Below are positions 46,966 to 57,000 of a stretch of 64,000 bases of DNA, in pieces; within the stretch, counting starts at the first letter, position 1; each line of letters starts with the position of its first letter. The translations under genes were made by a program, and so were the position numbers. Under the pieces are notes generated by a model. That model ran no database searches. It saw only the letters and a program-made list of their open reading frames with translations, and was not told the DNA's origin. Origin of the DNA: CAYMUR01 sp964393615 (GTDB lineage: Bacteria > Planctomycetota > Planctomycetia > Pirellulales > Pirellulaceae); NCBI GenBank assembly GCA_964393615.1, contig CAYMUR010000012.1, positions 1-64,000 on the forward strand, written 5' to 3'.

Positions 46966-49062
46966 CTACCCGACATCACTCAGATCGAGCGCACGGCCAT
47001 ACCGGGCCAGCACCATCCGGCGTAATCTGGCATGCTGGGCTTCCGCTAAATCGCTATCCGCGTCCATCAGCTGTTGTGCATCGCGACGCGCCTCATCGAG
47101 TACCCCTTGGTCGCGAATCAAATCGGCTACCCTTAATGGCGGCAATCCATGTTGCCGACTACTAAACAGGTCCCCTGGTCCGCGCAAACGAAAATCGGTC
47201 TCTGCCAACTCAAAACCGTCCTGGCTGGCCACAAACGCTTCTAAGCGATGTCGAGCTTCGTCTCTGCTGGGGTCAGCGAACACGCAAAGATACCCTGGAT
47301 AGGTACCACGACTAACCCTGCCACGCAACTGATGCAGTTGGGCCAATCCAAAACAGTCGCCGTCCTCAATGGTCATGACCGTAGCGTTAGGAACATCAAC
47401 ACCGACTTCGACTACCGAAGTCGCGACAAGAACTTGAGTTTTCCCACGCCGAAATTCTGACATCGCGGTTACTTTTTCCTGGCTACTTAAACGACCGTGT
47501 ACAAGGTTGACCCGAAATGCTTCCAATTCTCCATTCGCTAATTCCTCAAAAGCCTCATCAATGCTTTTTGTCACTGACGACTCTGCAGTCTCGACTCGGG
47601 GTACAATAACATACCCCTGACGTCCTTCGCGTAGTTTACGTCGAAAAAATTCCCACCATTTGGAGCGTTGCCCAGGTTGTCCCCAATAAGTTTGTACCGG
47701 CAGTCTTCCTGGGGGACTGTCACGCAGTGATGTCACGTCCAAATCTCCAAATAAGGTCATCGAGATGGTTCGCGGAATAGGAGTCGCCGTCATCACTAAA
47801 TAATGTGGAGCCAAACCTGTTCTTCGTAATCCGGCTCGCTGCTGCACACCGAACTTGTGCTGCTCATCAATGACGACCAACCCCAAGTCAGGAAATTCAA
47901 TCCCTCCGTGCAGCAAAGCCTGAGTGCCAACCACTACGTCTAACTCACCAGCAATGGCCCGTTGTTTCAGATGATCACGATCTTTTTCAGCAAGAGATCC
48001 GGTCAACAATTCCAATCTGACGCGACTATTCTGCAACAAACGCTTTAATGTCTGATAATGCTGCTGCGCCAAAACTTCCGTTGGCGCCATGAGAATGGCT
48101 TGCTGGCCGTGAGATGCCGCCACTAGCATGGCGTAGACAGCAACCACCGTTTTGCCACTCCCAACATCTCCCTGCAAAAGCCGGTTCATTGGAACGGACT
48201 GGGCCATATCCGCAGCAATCTCTTGAATGGCCTCGTTCTGCGATGCAGTCAGCTCAAACGGCAATAAACGGCGAATACGCGCATCAACACGCGCCGTAAC
48301 GGGAAGTTCGGCAGCCTGATTTTGAGTTTTTAAACGGTAACGCCGCAACGTCAAGGCCAGCTGCAAGATGAAAAGCTCCTGATAGACAAACCGCCGCCTG
48401 GCTCGTTCTAGACTTTCTCGATCGGCTGGAAAATGAATCTGCGGCAATGCTTCTCGTAACGGCTGAATTAAATGACTCGTTAAATATTGCCGTGGAAACA
48501 CCTCCTCTATTTCCTCCAAGCAAGTCGCAAGGAGATGCTCAATGATCCGACGGATCTGGTACTGGGAAAGGCCTTCGGTGGTAGGATAAATCGGCAGGAT
48601 CCGGCCTGCGGTAACTTCCTGGTTCTCTGCCAACACTTCTACATTTGGATGTGTTAGTTCCCATTGTCCTCCCTTGAAACGACCCTTCCCCGACAAAATC
48701 ACCCTCTGGCCACGCGAAAATCGCTCTTTCATAAAAGGCTGGTTAAACCAGATGGCACGCAGGTAGTGTTGATCTTGACGGATAAGCACACACAATACGG
48801 ACCGAGCGGGACCCATACTGCGCAATTCGATTTCTTCCACGTAGCCACAAACGCTAGCTGGACTGTTTTCTTCCAATTGGTCGACCGTACACAACTCACT
48901 CATGTCCTGGTAGTCACGTGGAAAATGAAATAGCACGTCCCTTGCCACTCGCAGTCCCATGCGATGAAGCATTGCTGCGCGCTGAGGGCCGACACCTTGC
49001 AAGAACTGCACTGGCTTGGTTAGCTCTTCGTTGGAAGTATTTGCCTCGGAAAACGTAGACAT
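46966..49062 (-). CDS. recG: ATP-dependent DNA helicase RecG
   Basis: A 698-residue RecG. An N-terminal wedge (OB-fold) domain spans about 60-150. The helicase core follows with Walker A LLQGDVGSGKTVVA, Walker B VVIDEQHKFGVQQR, motif III MTATPIPRT and motif VI QLHQLRGRVSRG. The C-terminal RecG region has GDLFSSRQHG. RecG remodels stalled replication forks and Holliday junctions. The length is normal. The ABC ATPase gene follows 106 bp downstream on the same strand. Confidence 0.95.
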   Translation of the reverse strand: MSTFSEANTSNEELTKPVQFLQGVGPQRAAMLHRMGLRVARDVLFHFPRDYQDMSELCTVDQLEENSPASVCGYVEEIELRSMGPARSVLCVLIRQDQHYLRAIWFNQPFMKERFSRGQRVILSGKGRFKGGQWELTHPNVEVLAENQEVTAGRILPIYPTTEGLSQYQIRRIIEHLLATCLEEIEEVFPRQYLTSHLIQPLREALPQIHFPADRESLERARRRFVYQELFILQLALTLRRYRLKTQNQAAELPVTARVDARIRRLLPFELTASQNEAIQEIAADMAQSVPMNRLLQGDVGSGKTVVAVYAMLVAASHGQQAILMAPTEVLAQQHYQTLKRLLQNSRVRLELLTGSLAEKDRDHLKQRAIAGELDVVVGTQALLHGGIEFPDLGLVVIDEQHKFGVQQRAGLRRTGLAPHYLVMTATPIPRTISMTLFGDLDVTSLRDSPPGRLPVQTYWGQPGQRSKWWEFFRRKLREGRQGYVIVPRVETAESSVTKSIDEAFEELANGELEAFRVNLVHGRLSSQEKVTAMSEFRRGKTQVLVATSVVEVGVDVPNATVMTIEDGDCFGLAQLHQLRGRVSRGTYPGYLCVFADPSRDEARHRLEAFVASQDGFELAETDFRLRGPGDLFSSRQHGLPPLRVADLIRDQGVLDEARRDAQQLMDADSDLAEAQHARLRRMVLARYGRALDLSDVG

Positions 49063-49328
49063 ATTTGCATGGTATCGTACCCGGTAGAGAGCCGCGAGAG
49101 GGGGGACGCCCCACAGACAGTACCGAGTCAGGCCACAGCGTTGTATGGAAAATTTAGGCCGCCAAAAAACTGTTGGAGTATTGGCCTCCCATAGATTACC
49201 CCGCAGACCACACCTTTTGCTGTCGCTGCAGTGATAGCATGCTCCGCCCTAATCTTGACCCACTATTCCCTGATATCTATACTTTGCCACCCATCATCTA
49301 CAGATTCTCATTTAGTGGAGTAACCGTC

Positions 49329-51326
49329 ATGGACCGTAAGGACGCGACAACACAAAAACCACGTAAAACATTGTGGAAAACTCGCATGAGTTTTGTCGTG
49401 GTGATAATCATTACGATTTCCACTTGTGTTGCCATTCGCCTGCTCGATGGCCTACAAACGGCCGATGCACAACGCCAGGAAAGTCAATCGGTAAAAGCAA
49501 GCTCTGCCACCGCGTCTTCTGAAACAACGGCGCCCACTCAAAATGTCGTGGCAGTCATCAATGGAAAGCCAATCTATCGTAAAGACTTGGCCCATGAATG
49601 CCTGAAACGCTTTGGTGAAGATACTCTCGAGAGCTTGGTTAACAAAACCCTGTTGCTAGATGAGTGCAAAAAACAAAAAGTGAGCGTCAGCAGGGAAGAA
49701 GTCGAAAAAGAGATCGAATCGATGGCAACTCGATTTGGATTACCAAAAGCACGATGGCTCGAAATGCTCAAGCAGGAACGAGACATTTCACCGGCCCAAT
49801 ATCGGTCCGATATTATTTGGCCCACACTCGCCCTACAAAAACTCGGAGCACAATCACTCCAGATCAGCGAACATGAAATTCACGAGGCTTATGAGTCGCA
49901 ATACGGGGCTAAAGTAAGCGTTCGTTTGATTGCCGTTACGCAACGCGAAAAAGCGGAACAAATCCATCAGATTGCCAGTGGTGATCCGGAGAAGTTCGCC
50001 AGTCTGGCCATGGATCATTCCGAGGACACGAACAGTGCCGCCTACGGTGGCATTGTGCCCCCCATACGCCGCTACATGGGTAACCGGGAACTGGAAACTG
50101 CTGCTTTTGCGTTAAAAGAAGGAGAAATTTCCTCCATTATTTCCATTGCTAATCAGTTCATTATCCTCAAATGCCAAAAACACCTACCACCTGCCAGTGT
50201 CTCGCGCCAAGACATGAAAATGGTGCGTACCAAGCTGGAAGAACGTATTGCCCGTCAGAAAGAGCGCGAAGTCGCCGCGGAAACATTCGAACGGATCCAA
50301 CAGGCGGCCAGCCCCCAGTTGATTTTGAACGACCCGGCACGGCGGCAACGAATGCCCGGAGTCGCCGCCATTATTGGCGGAAAACAAATTACCGTTAGAC
50401 ATCTCGCAGAAGCTTGTGTCGAACGTCATGGCGTCGAAGCGCTCGAAAGCGAAATCAACCGCCGGCTATTAAAACAGGAACTCCAGCACAAGCAGGCTAC
50501 TATCGAAAAAAGTGATATCAATCAAGAAATCGAACGTGCAGCACGTGCATTCGGCATTACAACGAGTGATGGTTCGGCAGACGTTGACCGCTGGCTTAAA
50601 ATGGTGACCGAAAAAGAAGGAGTTACTCCAGAAATCTATATCACCGATGTGGTTTGGCCTACTGTGGCGTTAAAAAAACTGTTGGATGACGGTATCGTTG
50701 TCACCAAAGAAGACCTGCGAAAAGGTTTCGAATCCAATTACGGTACACGCATCGAATGCCTCGCCATCGTATTGAGCGACCAGCGACGAGCGGCCAAAGT
50801 CCACCGAGAGGCTTTAGAGACAAATAGTGACAATCACTTTGGCCAGCTGGCATCCGTCTATTCGATCGAACCTGTTTCCAGGAACAACAACGGCAAGATC
50901 CCACCGATCGCACGTTATTCCGGTCAGCCACATGTCGAGAAACAAGCATTTCAATTGCAGCCAGGTGAGATCTCTCCCGTTATCGTCAGCCATGATCGTT
51001 TTATCATCCTGCGTTGTATCGGCCGTACCAAGCCGGTGACCAAAGACTTTGCTGCAGTCCAAGATTTGCTGCATGAGGAGTTATTGGAAAAGAAATTACG
51101 CGTTGAAATGGCCACTCGGTTCGACCAAATCAAAGAACAGGCTCAAATCGACAATTTTCTGGCCAAAACCAGCCAATCTGGAAAACAACGGGAGTTGGCT
51201 GCTGCGGCCACCGCAAAGTCTCCTCAAAATGGGCAGCCCCAGGCACGTCTTCCGGTGACGCCAAACCGTCCCAAGCCGGACAACACCAATGCCACAGCAG
51301 TCCGTACTCCGACAAAACGTCGGTAG
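49329..51326 (+). CDS. Duplicated SurA/PpiC-like peptidyl-prolyl isomerase
   Basis: A membrane-anchored foldase of about 665 residues. The N terminus is basic, with one hydrophobic helix (MSFVVVIIITISTCVAIRLL). Two similar SurA-like units follow. Unit 1 has VVAVINGKPIYRKDLAHE, then a PpiC domain ending FALKEGEISSIISI and QFIILKC. Unit 2 has VAAIIGGKQITVRHLAEA, then a PpiC domain ending FQLQPGEISPVIVS and RFIILRC. The C-terminal tail is Ala/Pro/Asn-rich. It probably assists folding of exported proteins in the periplasm. GGAG lies before the ATG at 49329; the frame is open back to 49173. Confidence 0.88.
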   Translation: MDRKDATTQKPRKTLWKTRMSFVVVIIITISTCVAIRLLDGLQTADAQRQESQSVKASSATASSETTAPTQNVVAVINGKPIYRKDLAHECLKRFGEDTLESLVNKTLLLDECKKQKVSVSREEVEKEIESMATRFGLPKARWLEMLKQERDISPAQYRSDIIWPTLALQKLGAQSLQISEHEIHEAYESQYGAKVSVRLIAVTQREKAEQIHQIASGDPEKFASLAMDHSEDTNSAAYGGIVPPIRRYMGNRELETAAFALKEGEISSIISIANQFIILKCQKHLPPASVSRQDMKMVRTKLEERIARQKEREVAAETFERIQQAASPQLILNDPARRQRMPGVAAIIGGKQITVRHLAEACVERHGVEALESEINRRLLKQELQHKQATIEKSDINQEIERAARAFGITTSDGSADVDRWLKMVTEKEGVTPEIYITDVVWPTVALKKLLDDGIVVTKEDLRKGFESNYGTRIECLAIVLSDQRRAAKVHREALETNSDNHFGQLASVYSIEPVSRNNNGKIPPIARYSGQPHVEKQAFQLQPGEISPVIVSHDRFIILRCIGRTKPVTKDFAAVQDLLHEELLEKKLRVEMATRFDQIKEQAQIDNFLAKTSQSGKQRELAAAATAKSPQNGQPQARLPVTPNRPKPDNTNATAVRTPTKRR

Positions 51327-51359
51327 AAGTTGTCATCGTCGAAGACAAAGACTTTGCAA

Positions 51360-51660
51360 ACCATTTTGGCTTAGTTTTTCCGGTTCCAGCCATCGACGTT
51401 GTCCGTCCAAGCCGGTCCACAATCGTAGTGCCTGGATCGGTTTTCAAGAAGTAAAAAATAGACGTCAAAATATCTACCGGTGATACGGGTGTAGAAAAAA
51501 CCGCTCGGCCTCCAAAATCGTTTTCACTGGCGTTTTTCCCCTTGCGATAAACAGCAAAATCGATCAGGACGACACACTGGATTCCACTGCCGGAAGCAAC
51601 GCGCCGCGCCCATAAGAAGCAGGCCCAGTGCACCCCGTTCGGGACCTTCGCCACCCTAAC
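51360..51660 (-). pseudogene. DUF1501 C-terminal remnant
   Basis: A minus-strand frame that overlaps the end of the foldase gene in another frame shows worn DUF1501 features: RVAKVPNGVHWACF (compare the RTPKIN...GRDHW region), then GSGIQ, and FSTPVSPVDILTSIFYFLKTDP followed by DRLGRTTSMAGTGK (compare PVSPEALVATIYAAMGIDP and DRSGRP in the intact gene at 5840). The GRDHW signature is damaged and there is no upstream part. Probably a relic. Confidence 0.55.
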
Positions 51661-51733
51661 CACGGGGGCTAAAATGGTGGGCTAAGCCGTTGAAGTCCGT
51701 GCTGTCGATCACCTCGCCATCGGCGTTACAATC
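51656..51733 (-). pseudogene. Dockerin-like EF-hand fragment
   Basis: A minus-strand frame reads DCNADGEVIDSTDFNGLAHHF followed by SPRG and a stop. The spacing D-x-N-x-D-G-x-V-x-x-x-D-F is that of the calcium loop in dockerin-type repeats, which often end secreted planctomycete proteins. Only one repeat is present, with no gene body upstream, so it is probably the tail of a lost gene. Confidence 0.5.
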
Positions 51734-51830
51734 CACCGCCACCCAATGCTTGGAGGCCCACTGCAAGCAAGATAACTGTCACACCGAACACGCCGGCGCC
51801 CGTCGCAACAGAAATCCCGAGCCAAGACAT
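51726..51830 (-). CDS. Possible 34-residue membrane protein beside the symporter
   Basis: A very short frame (ATG to TAA, 34 residues) just downstream of the symporter gene. It encodes one hydrophobic helix with glycines at both ends: GAGVFGVTVILLAVGLQAL, then GGGGL. The ribosome site is poor (GAGGGG only one base from the ATG). Very small membrane proteins next to Na+/solute symporters are known as accessory subunits, which is the reason to list it. The call is tentative. Confidence 0.4.
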   Translation of the reverse strand: MSWLGISVATGAGVFGVTVILLAVGLQALGGGGL

Positions 51831-51845
51831 ACCCCTCGACTCTCG

Positions 51846-53324
51846 TTACATATCCATGACTGCCTCGATGTCGGGATCGATACGCCGCTGTGGCATACAA
51901 AAAGAAATCCCAAAGAACAGCAACAGTGATACCAGCAGCGACAATGCTCCCACCTGCAAGCCATGCGGAAGAGTGATTCCACAGAATCGGATAACAAAGT
52001 TTAGGAGCAGGCTCGACAAAATTGCGACGACCGCAGCGGTGGCGTTGGCCCGTTTCCAATTAAATCCAATGGCCACTGTCGGCACAAGTGCTCCAGCAAA
52101 TGTCCCCCAGCCAAAAGCGCCCAGGATGGCTACCAGATCGTCCAAATACAAAGCAAACACTGATGCTACGATCGCCAAAGCCATCGTAACCACTCGCGCC
52201 CAGAATAATTCGTGATGCAATGACCGTCCGATGAGTGCACGAGGAATATCGTGTACCACGGCGGCAGCACCAATATTTAAAAATCCGTCAGCCGTCGACA
52301 TAATTGCTGAAAACAACCCAGCGAATACAATTCCAGCCAGAACCGGATGTGCGAACGCCTGCAGAAACTGCGACGCCGCCTCATCGCTGGCGCCCAGAGC
52401 CGGGTGAGAATCAGCCAACACGTGCGCTCGCATCACCAGTCCGATGCTGATCCATAAAAGTGCAGAAATCCCGTAACCAACCACCGAAAACAAGAGAATA
52501 TAACGAGTGTCAGGAATTCGTTTATTCATCATCAGCTTGGTAACCACATGCGGCTGCCCTACGTTACCTACTGCAAACATAAAAAACCACGACAAGCTGC
52601 CTACCATTCCCAACGTGCCCCACGGTGAAATCGCTTCTGGGTTATCCGTTTGAATCGTCTGCACGATGCTACCAACACCTCCAGAGAATGAATGGACCGC
52701 CGTGAAAAACACCAGGACGGCTGCGATCACCATGATCAGCCCTTGTATCAAATCAGTATAGACCGACGCGATAATTCCGCCGGTGACACAGTAGAACACG
52801 AGTACCGCACAGGCAAACCCCATACAAAACTCAAGCGAAACATTTCCGATGGCAGGATGGCTGGAAATCACATCACGTAATACAGTAGCCATTGCCAGGA
52901 CCTGTGCGCCTAAATAACCCATGACGCCCAGGACAATAGAAAGCGCTGTCAACAGACGACATGCTTCACTGTTGTAACGGGCTGCAACAACGTCGGGTAG
53001 CGATACGGAGTCGCAAAGTTCCCCCATCAGGCGAAGCCGTTTCCCCAGCAAGAAAAAAGTAAGACAGTATCCTATGGGTGCAGCCACTACCATCCAGACA
53101 CTACTCATTCCCAAGCCGTAGACAAGACTGGGCCCACCAACAAAACCAAATCCACTCATGGTACTTGAGAATACGGCGACCCCAGTCACAACGACCCCCA
53201 AGTCACGCCCTGCCATGAAAAAATCACGCGTTGACCTGGTACGCCGCATGGCCCACAAGCCAACCGTTAGACACATCAGCATGTAGAAGCCGACACAGAC
53301 TAATATGATGGTGGCTCGATCCAT
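51846..53324 (-). CDS. Sodium:solute symporter (SSS family)
   Basis: A 492-residue SSS-family permease with about thirteen membrane helices. It begins with the family's first helix, then RRTRSTRDFFMAGRDLG. Also present are FSSTMSGFGFVGGPSLVYGLG, MGYLGAQVLAMA, YCVTGGIIASVYTDLIQG (the GG-x-x-x-x-x-x-TD motif that marks this family), and GNVGQPHVVTK. The substrate could be a carboxylate, amino acid or sugar and is not decided by sequence. The gene follows a small membrane protein gene by about 24 bp, so both are likely in one transcript. Confidence 0.9.
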   Translation of the reverse strand: MDRATIILVCVGFYMLMCLTVGLWAMRRTRSTRDFFMAGRDLGVVVTGVAVFSSTMSGFGFVGGPSLVYGLGMSSVWMVVAAPIGYCLTFFLLGKRLRLMGELCDSVSLPDVVAARYNSEACRLLTALSIVLGVMGYLGAQVLAMATVLRDVISSHPAIGNVSLEFCMGFACAVLVFYCVTGGIIASVYTDLIQGLIMVIAAVLVFFTAVHSFSGGVGSIVQTIQTDNPEAISPWGTLGMVGSLSWFFMFAVGNVGQPHVVTKLMMNKRIPDTRYILLFSVVGYGISALLWISIGLVMRAHVLADSHPALGASDEAASQFLQAFAHPVLAGIVFAGLFSAIMSTADGFLNIGAAAVVHDIPRALIGRSLHHELFWARVVTMALAIVASVFALYLDDLVAILGAFGWGTFAGALVPTVAIGFNWKRANATAAVVAILSSLLLNFVIRFCGITLPHGLQVGALSLLVSLLLFFGISFCMPQRRIDPDIEAVMDM

Positions 53325-53348
53325 AAGCTTTACTCGGTCCGTTCCATT

Positions 53349-53879
53349 TCAGCGCTGACGTTCTCGCCGGCGAGCCACGATGTCGTTAAATATTTCCTCG
53401 TCCTGCGGAAGCAAAACCCACTGTGAAAACATAACCATATATAATACCGCCAGAAATATCGGTAATGGTCCCAAGATCAGCAGCATCCAAGCCGTTGCTA
53501 CGGGAAAACCAAACAGTTCCTGCGAAGAGTCATGTAGTGTCTGCCAGTACAACATGACGACCATCAAAAAGATTGCCCCGTAAACGGCTCCGGCGATTAT
53601 TAACAGCCGCGCCCCCGGACCATCCCTGTGATTCGTATTCAGCCCCAGCCCACAACATACCACCGCAAACATTGATGTTAGTGCACCAAAGCAACCTGCA
53701 GCAATCACTACCGACTGATGCCTTTCCATTCCATCCGGCGCTTGTTGAATCGTTCCTTCTGGAAAATCAGGATGATTAAACCCCTGGCCGAAAGGAACCT
53801 CTTGTGCCACAACGGTCATGACGATCGCAGCGCCCATCAAAACGAGCAGTCCAAATAAAAGGTGCGTTGTCTTCATCAT
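53349..53879 (-). CDS. Four-helix membrane protein, possible symporter partner
   Basis: A protein of about 176 residues with four hydrophobic segments. A periplasmic loop after the first helix (VPFGQGFNHPDFPEGTIQ) is followed by three more helices and a charged C-terminal tail (DEEIFNDIVARRRERQR). The ATG at 53879 is chosen over a TTG at 53891. It lies directly upstream of the SSS symporter on the same strand with a gap of 24 bp. The arrangement suggests an accessory subunit, but I do not recognise a family. Confidence 0.75.
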   Translation of the reverse strand: MMKTTHLLFGLLVLMGAAIVMTVVAQEVPFGQGFNHPDFPEGTIQQAPDGMERHQSVVIAAGCFGALTSMFAVVCCGLGLNTNHRDGPGARLLIIAGAVYGAIFLMVVMLYWQTLHDSSQELFGFPVATAWMLLILGPLPIFLAVLYMVMFSQWVLLPQDEEIFNDIVARRRERQR

Positions 53880-54069
53880 AGGTAAACACAACCTGAAAAT
53901 TGCGTCATTGGTCTTTACCTGGATTTTGCCACACCCATGGCCACCAAACTACGTTGGTAGCCTCCTGTCGGCGAATTTCACCCAGGCCCAGCTGACACAG
54001 TCTCACAGTGACCAATGTGGCTGCAGCAACGTGCCAACGTAACATCAAAACCCGCCACCCGCCACAGCC

Positions 54070-57000
54070 TTATTCGCGTTCTTCCGCAATACTTTGCTGG
54101 TAAGCCTTGACCTGATCCAGGTATTCTGCGGGAGGACGGGTACGATTTGCCGCATCACTCAGACCACCACGACTATCTTGTCCCGTGGGATCGACACGCG
54201 TACGTCGCAGTGGTGGTTGGAGGCCGAGACTTTCCAGTCGCTCCTGTAACTCCGTATGTGACGCCGCATCCTGTTGAGACTTGCGTTTTAATTGTTCCCA
54301 ACGTTCCAGAAAACGTCGAAGTTCACCATCGCTCCAACCTAATTCATCCAACAAAGCACGATCAGGGTTGTCCTGTTGGTCTTTCAAGTAGCGCAACGCC
54401 ATGTCCGTCGCTTCCTCACTGTATTCTGAATTCGGAGCATCTGCGTCCTGCACCGGGGCAACCGGCGAGTGAGTTTGCTGCTGACCAGGTCCACCTCCTG
54501 TTGTCGACAATGGTCCAGTAGATGGCGACCCTGGTAACCGCGCGTCACCAACAGGTGGTATGTCGCTTTCCGACTGTCGAGCGTTTTGCTCCAAAGATGT
54601 TGAGCGATCAGATGACGTATCGGACGAAGGGGATTGGTCCGGCACTTCACTGGTACTCTGGCTCTCTCCCGTCTTGCCATTTTTTCCAGCGGCCTGTGCA
54701 ACGTTGCCACCCTGAGACGAAGTCTCTCTACCGTTCGCTGACGGTGTGTCATCTGCCACATCATCAGCAACCTTACTTGTTTTGGAACGATCCTTGTCGG
54801 CCTGTGAGCCGCCCTGCTCATGATCTGGTTTGTCACGCTCACCGAGATCCCCTGCGCCTTCTCCTGTAGAAGATGCCTGTGGTTGACCTGCACCTGACAA
54901 TTTTTGTTCCTCAGAAGGAGCCTCCGTTTTCCCGTCATGCGATGGTAACTGGCTCGCAGTCCGGCGATGTGCTTGCTGCGCACCAGCGGTACCTTGATCA
55001 TCCTTTGTTTCCCCCACTTCGGATTCTAGTCGCTGCTGATCATCCCCGGACTGGGTGTTGCCAGACAAGTCTTTGTCTCCTCCAGTTACATCTTCCGGCG
55101 ACTGTCCACCTCCCGTTACAGCGTCTGCCGCATCGCCTTCACGCGGGTCACCCTTAATCGGTTCTTCGCCCGCAGAAAGGTTTTGCCCACGGTCGCCATG
55201 AGACAGGGTTGGATTCGACTCGTTAACGGGTGTTGTATCGTCCTCCCCCTTTGTTTTTTCCAGTTGCCTTGTTCCATTTTGAGAACCGGTCTCGGCCTCC
55301 GAATCTGCCGGCAATTTGCCAGTCGGCTTTGAGGATTCACCCGTATCTTGCGATTTTCGCATGTGTTCGAGAATTTCTTCAAAAATATCCCCATCATCAC
55401 TGCCGTCGGTCGCACGGCGACTCGCACCGGGCCCGCTGGACTCTGACTCTGCGGAGGAATCTGAATCGGACGGTCCATCATCCGTTGATCCCATTCCTGT
55501 ACCAGACTGATCAGCGGTATCACTTGTTTCACCTTCCACAGCACTCGAGTTCTGCTGGCCAGTACTTTCCGGCTGGGAACCATTGGCTGAATCCTGTTCA
55601 GAGGTATCGTCGGCTGCAGCTGATTCTTGTTCACGTTGTGACCCTGCAACCTCACTGCCTGACTTTTCGTTCGACACCGTCGAAGAATCCGAAGCACTGC
55701 GTTCCTCTGCGACTGACTCGGTAGATTCCTGCCCGTTCGCCCGTTCCTGTAGACCATCGTCACCAGTTTTTCCCGGGGATTCCTGGGGAAAGTCCGCCGC
55801 CGCATCCGGGCGTTTAGATTCGACAATGACGAAACGATATTTGGACGTAAACACCATGTTGGAAGCAGAACCATCCGCCACCGCATCTCCGTAGTTGTCG
55901 CGTGCCGTTGCCCAATAAGTTACTTGGTGCCCTGGCCGCAGTCCATATTTTCGGGGAACAAAATGAAAACGCCGATTCGCGTTTCCTCTCCAACCGCCAG
56001 GGTCGTCAAGAAGTGTTTTTGTCAGAATCGTTTCGCCACCAGCTACCATTTGCAACTGAATTTGGATTAACCCGAAATCAGGATCGCGCGCCAACAGTTC
56101 AATGACTTGTTCACGATCGACTGGCAATTCGATTTCTTGCTGCATCGGCGCGAGGATCTCGATCTCTGGCGCAAGATCAGGAATAATTTCGAGAAGATGC
56201 TGTACGGGCTGGTTGTCCTGTTTACCACGGTGATTGGTAAAATGCACTTCATAACTACGACGCAACAAGCTACGGTGCCCGGCAGGCAGAGACAGCGAAA
56301 AATTGGCGGTAGCCAATTTTCCGTTCGGCAATAACTGGACGTAATTTGGCGTCTTCGGCACCTTGGCCTGTGTCTGATTGGTTTCGTCAATCTCTTTGAA
56401 CTGGATAGAGGCCGACTCAATTTCCTGATTCGCCTTGACAGTCATCGTAATACGTGTGCCTTCAACACTACGGATGTCCCCACGGTCCCGTATCACCTTT
56501 GGTTCCAACTGTGTGTAAGCTGGATAGTCATAAGTAACGGAACTGACCCTGATACAAGGTACCCTGGACACCCCAAGTACATAGTCTCCGGTCACCGCAT
56601 CGCCTGCTTCAATGTGAAACACAATGTCTTGTTGCAACCCCTTGGCGTCTGCTGGCAAAATAACTTCATAGGTGGAGTCAGCAGTTACTGCATGCATCTC
56701 GAGCGGTTGATTCACTATCTGTTCATCAGCTGTAGAATAATACAACACGACCACTTCGTCGTGTTTCACACCACGAGCAACAGCCGAAACATCAACCATT
56801 TGGCCCAATAAAACAGGAACTGACTCTCCTACCTTAGAGACAACATCATCAACAGCAACCTCCGAGATCTCTACTCGAGAAGGGCGGGAAATGTTCGCCC
56901 ATGGGGTCACAACACGCCGTATTGTTTTTAAAGGGCTCTTGGGAGACAAGAAACTGTAGAGACCACTGAGGGCAACGATGGTAGCGAACACGTATCCCAT

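Noticed and set aside
54384..55886. Long frames in other frames over the low-complexity part of the DUF4175-like gene
   Set aside because: They arise from the biased Ser/Asp/Glu/Gly coding sequence and have implausible Arg/Gln/Pro-rich products.
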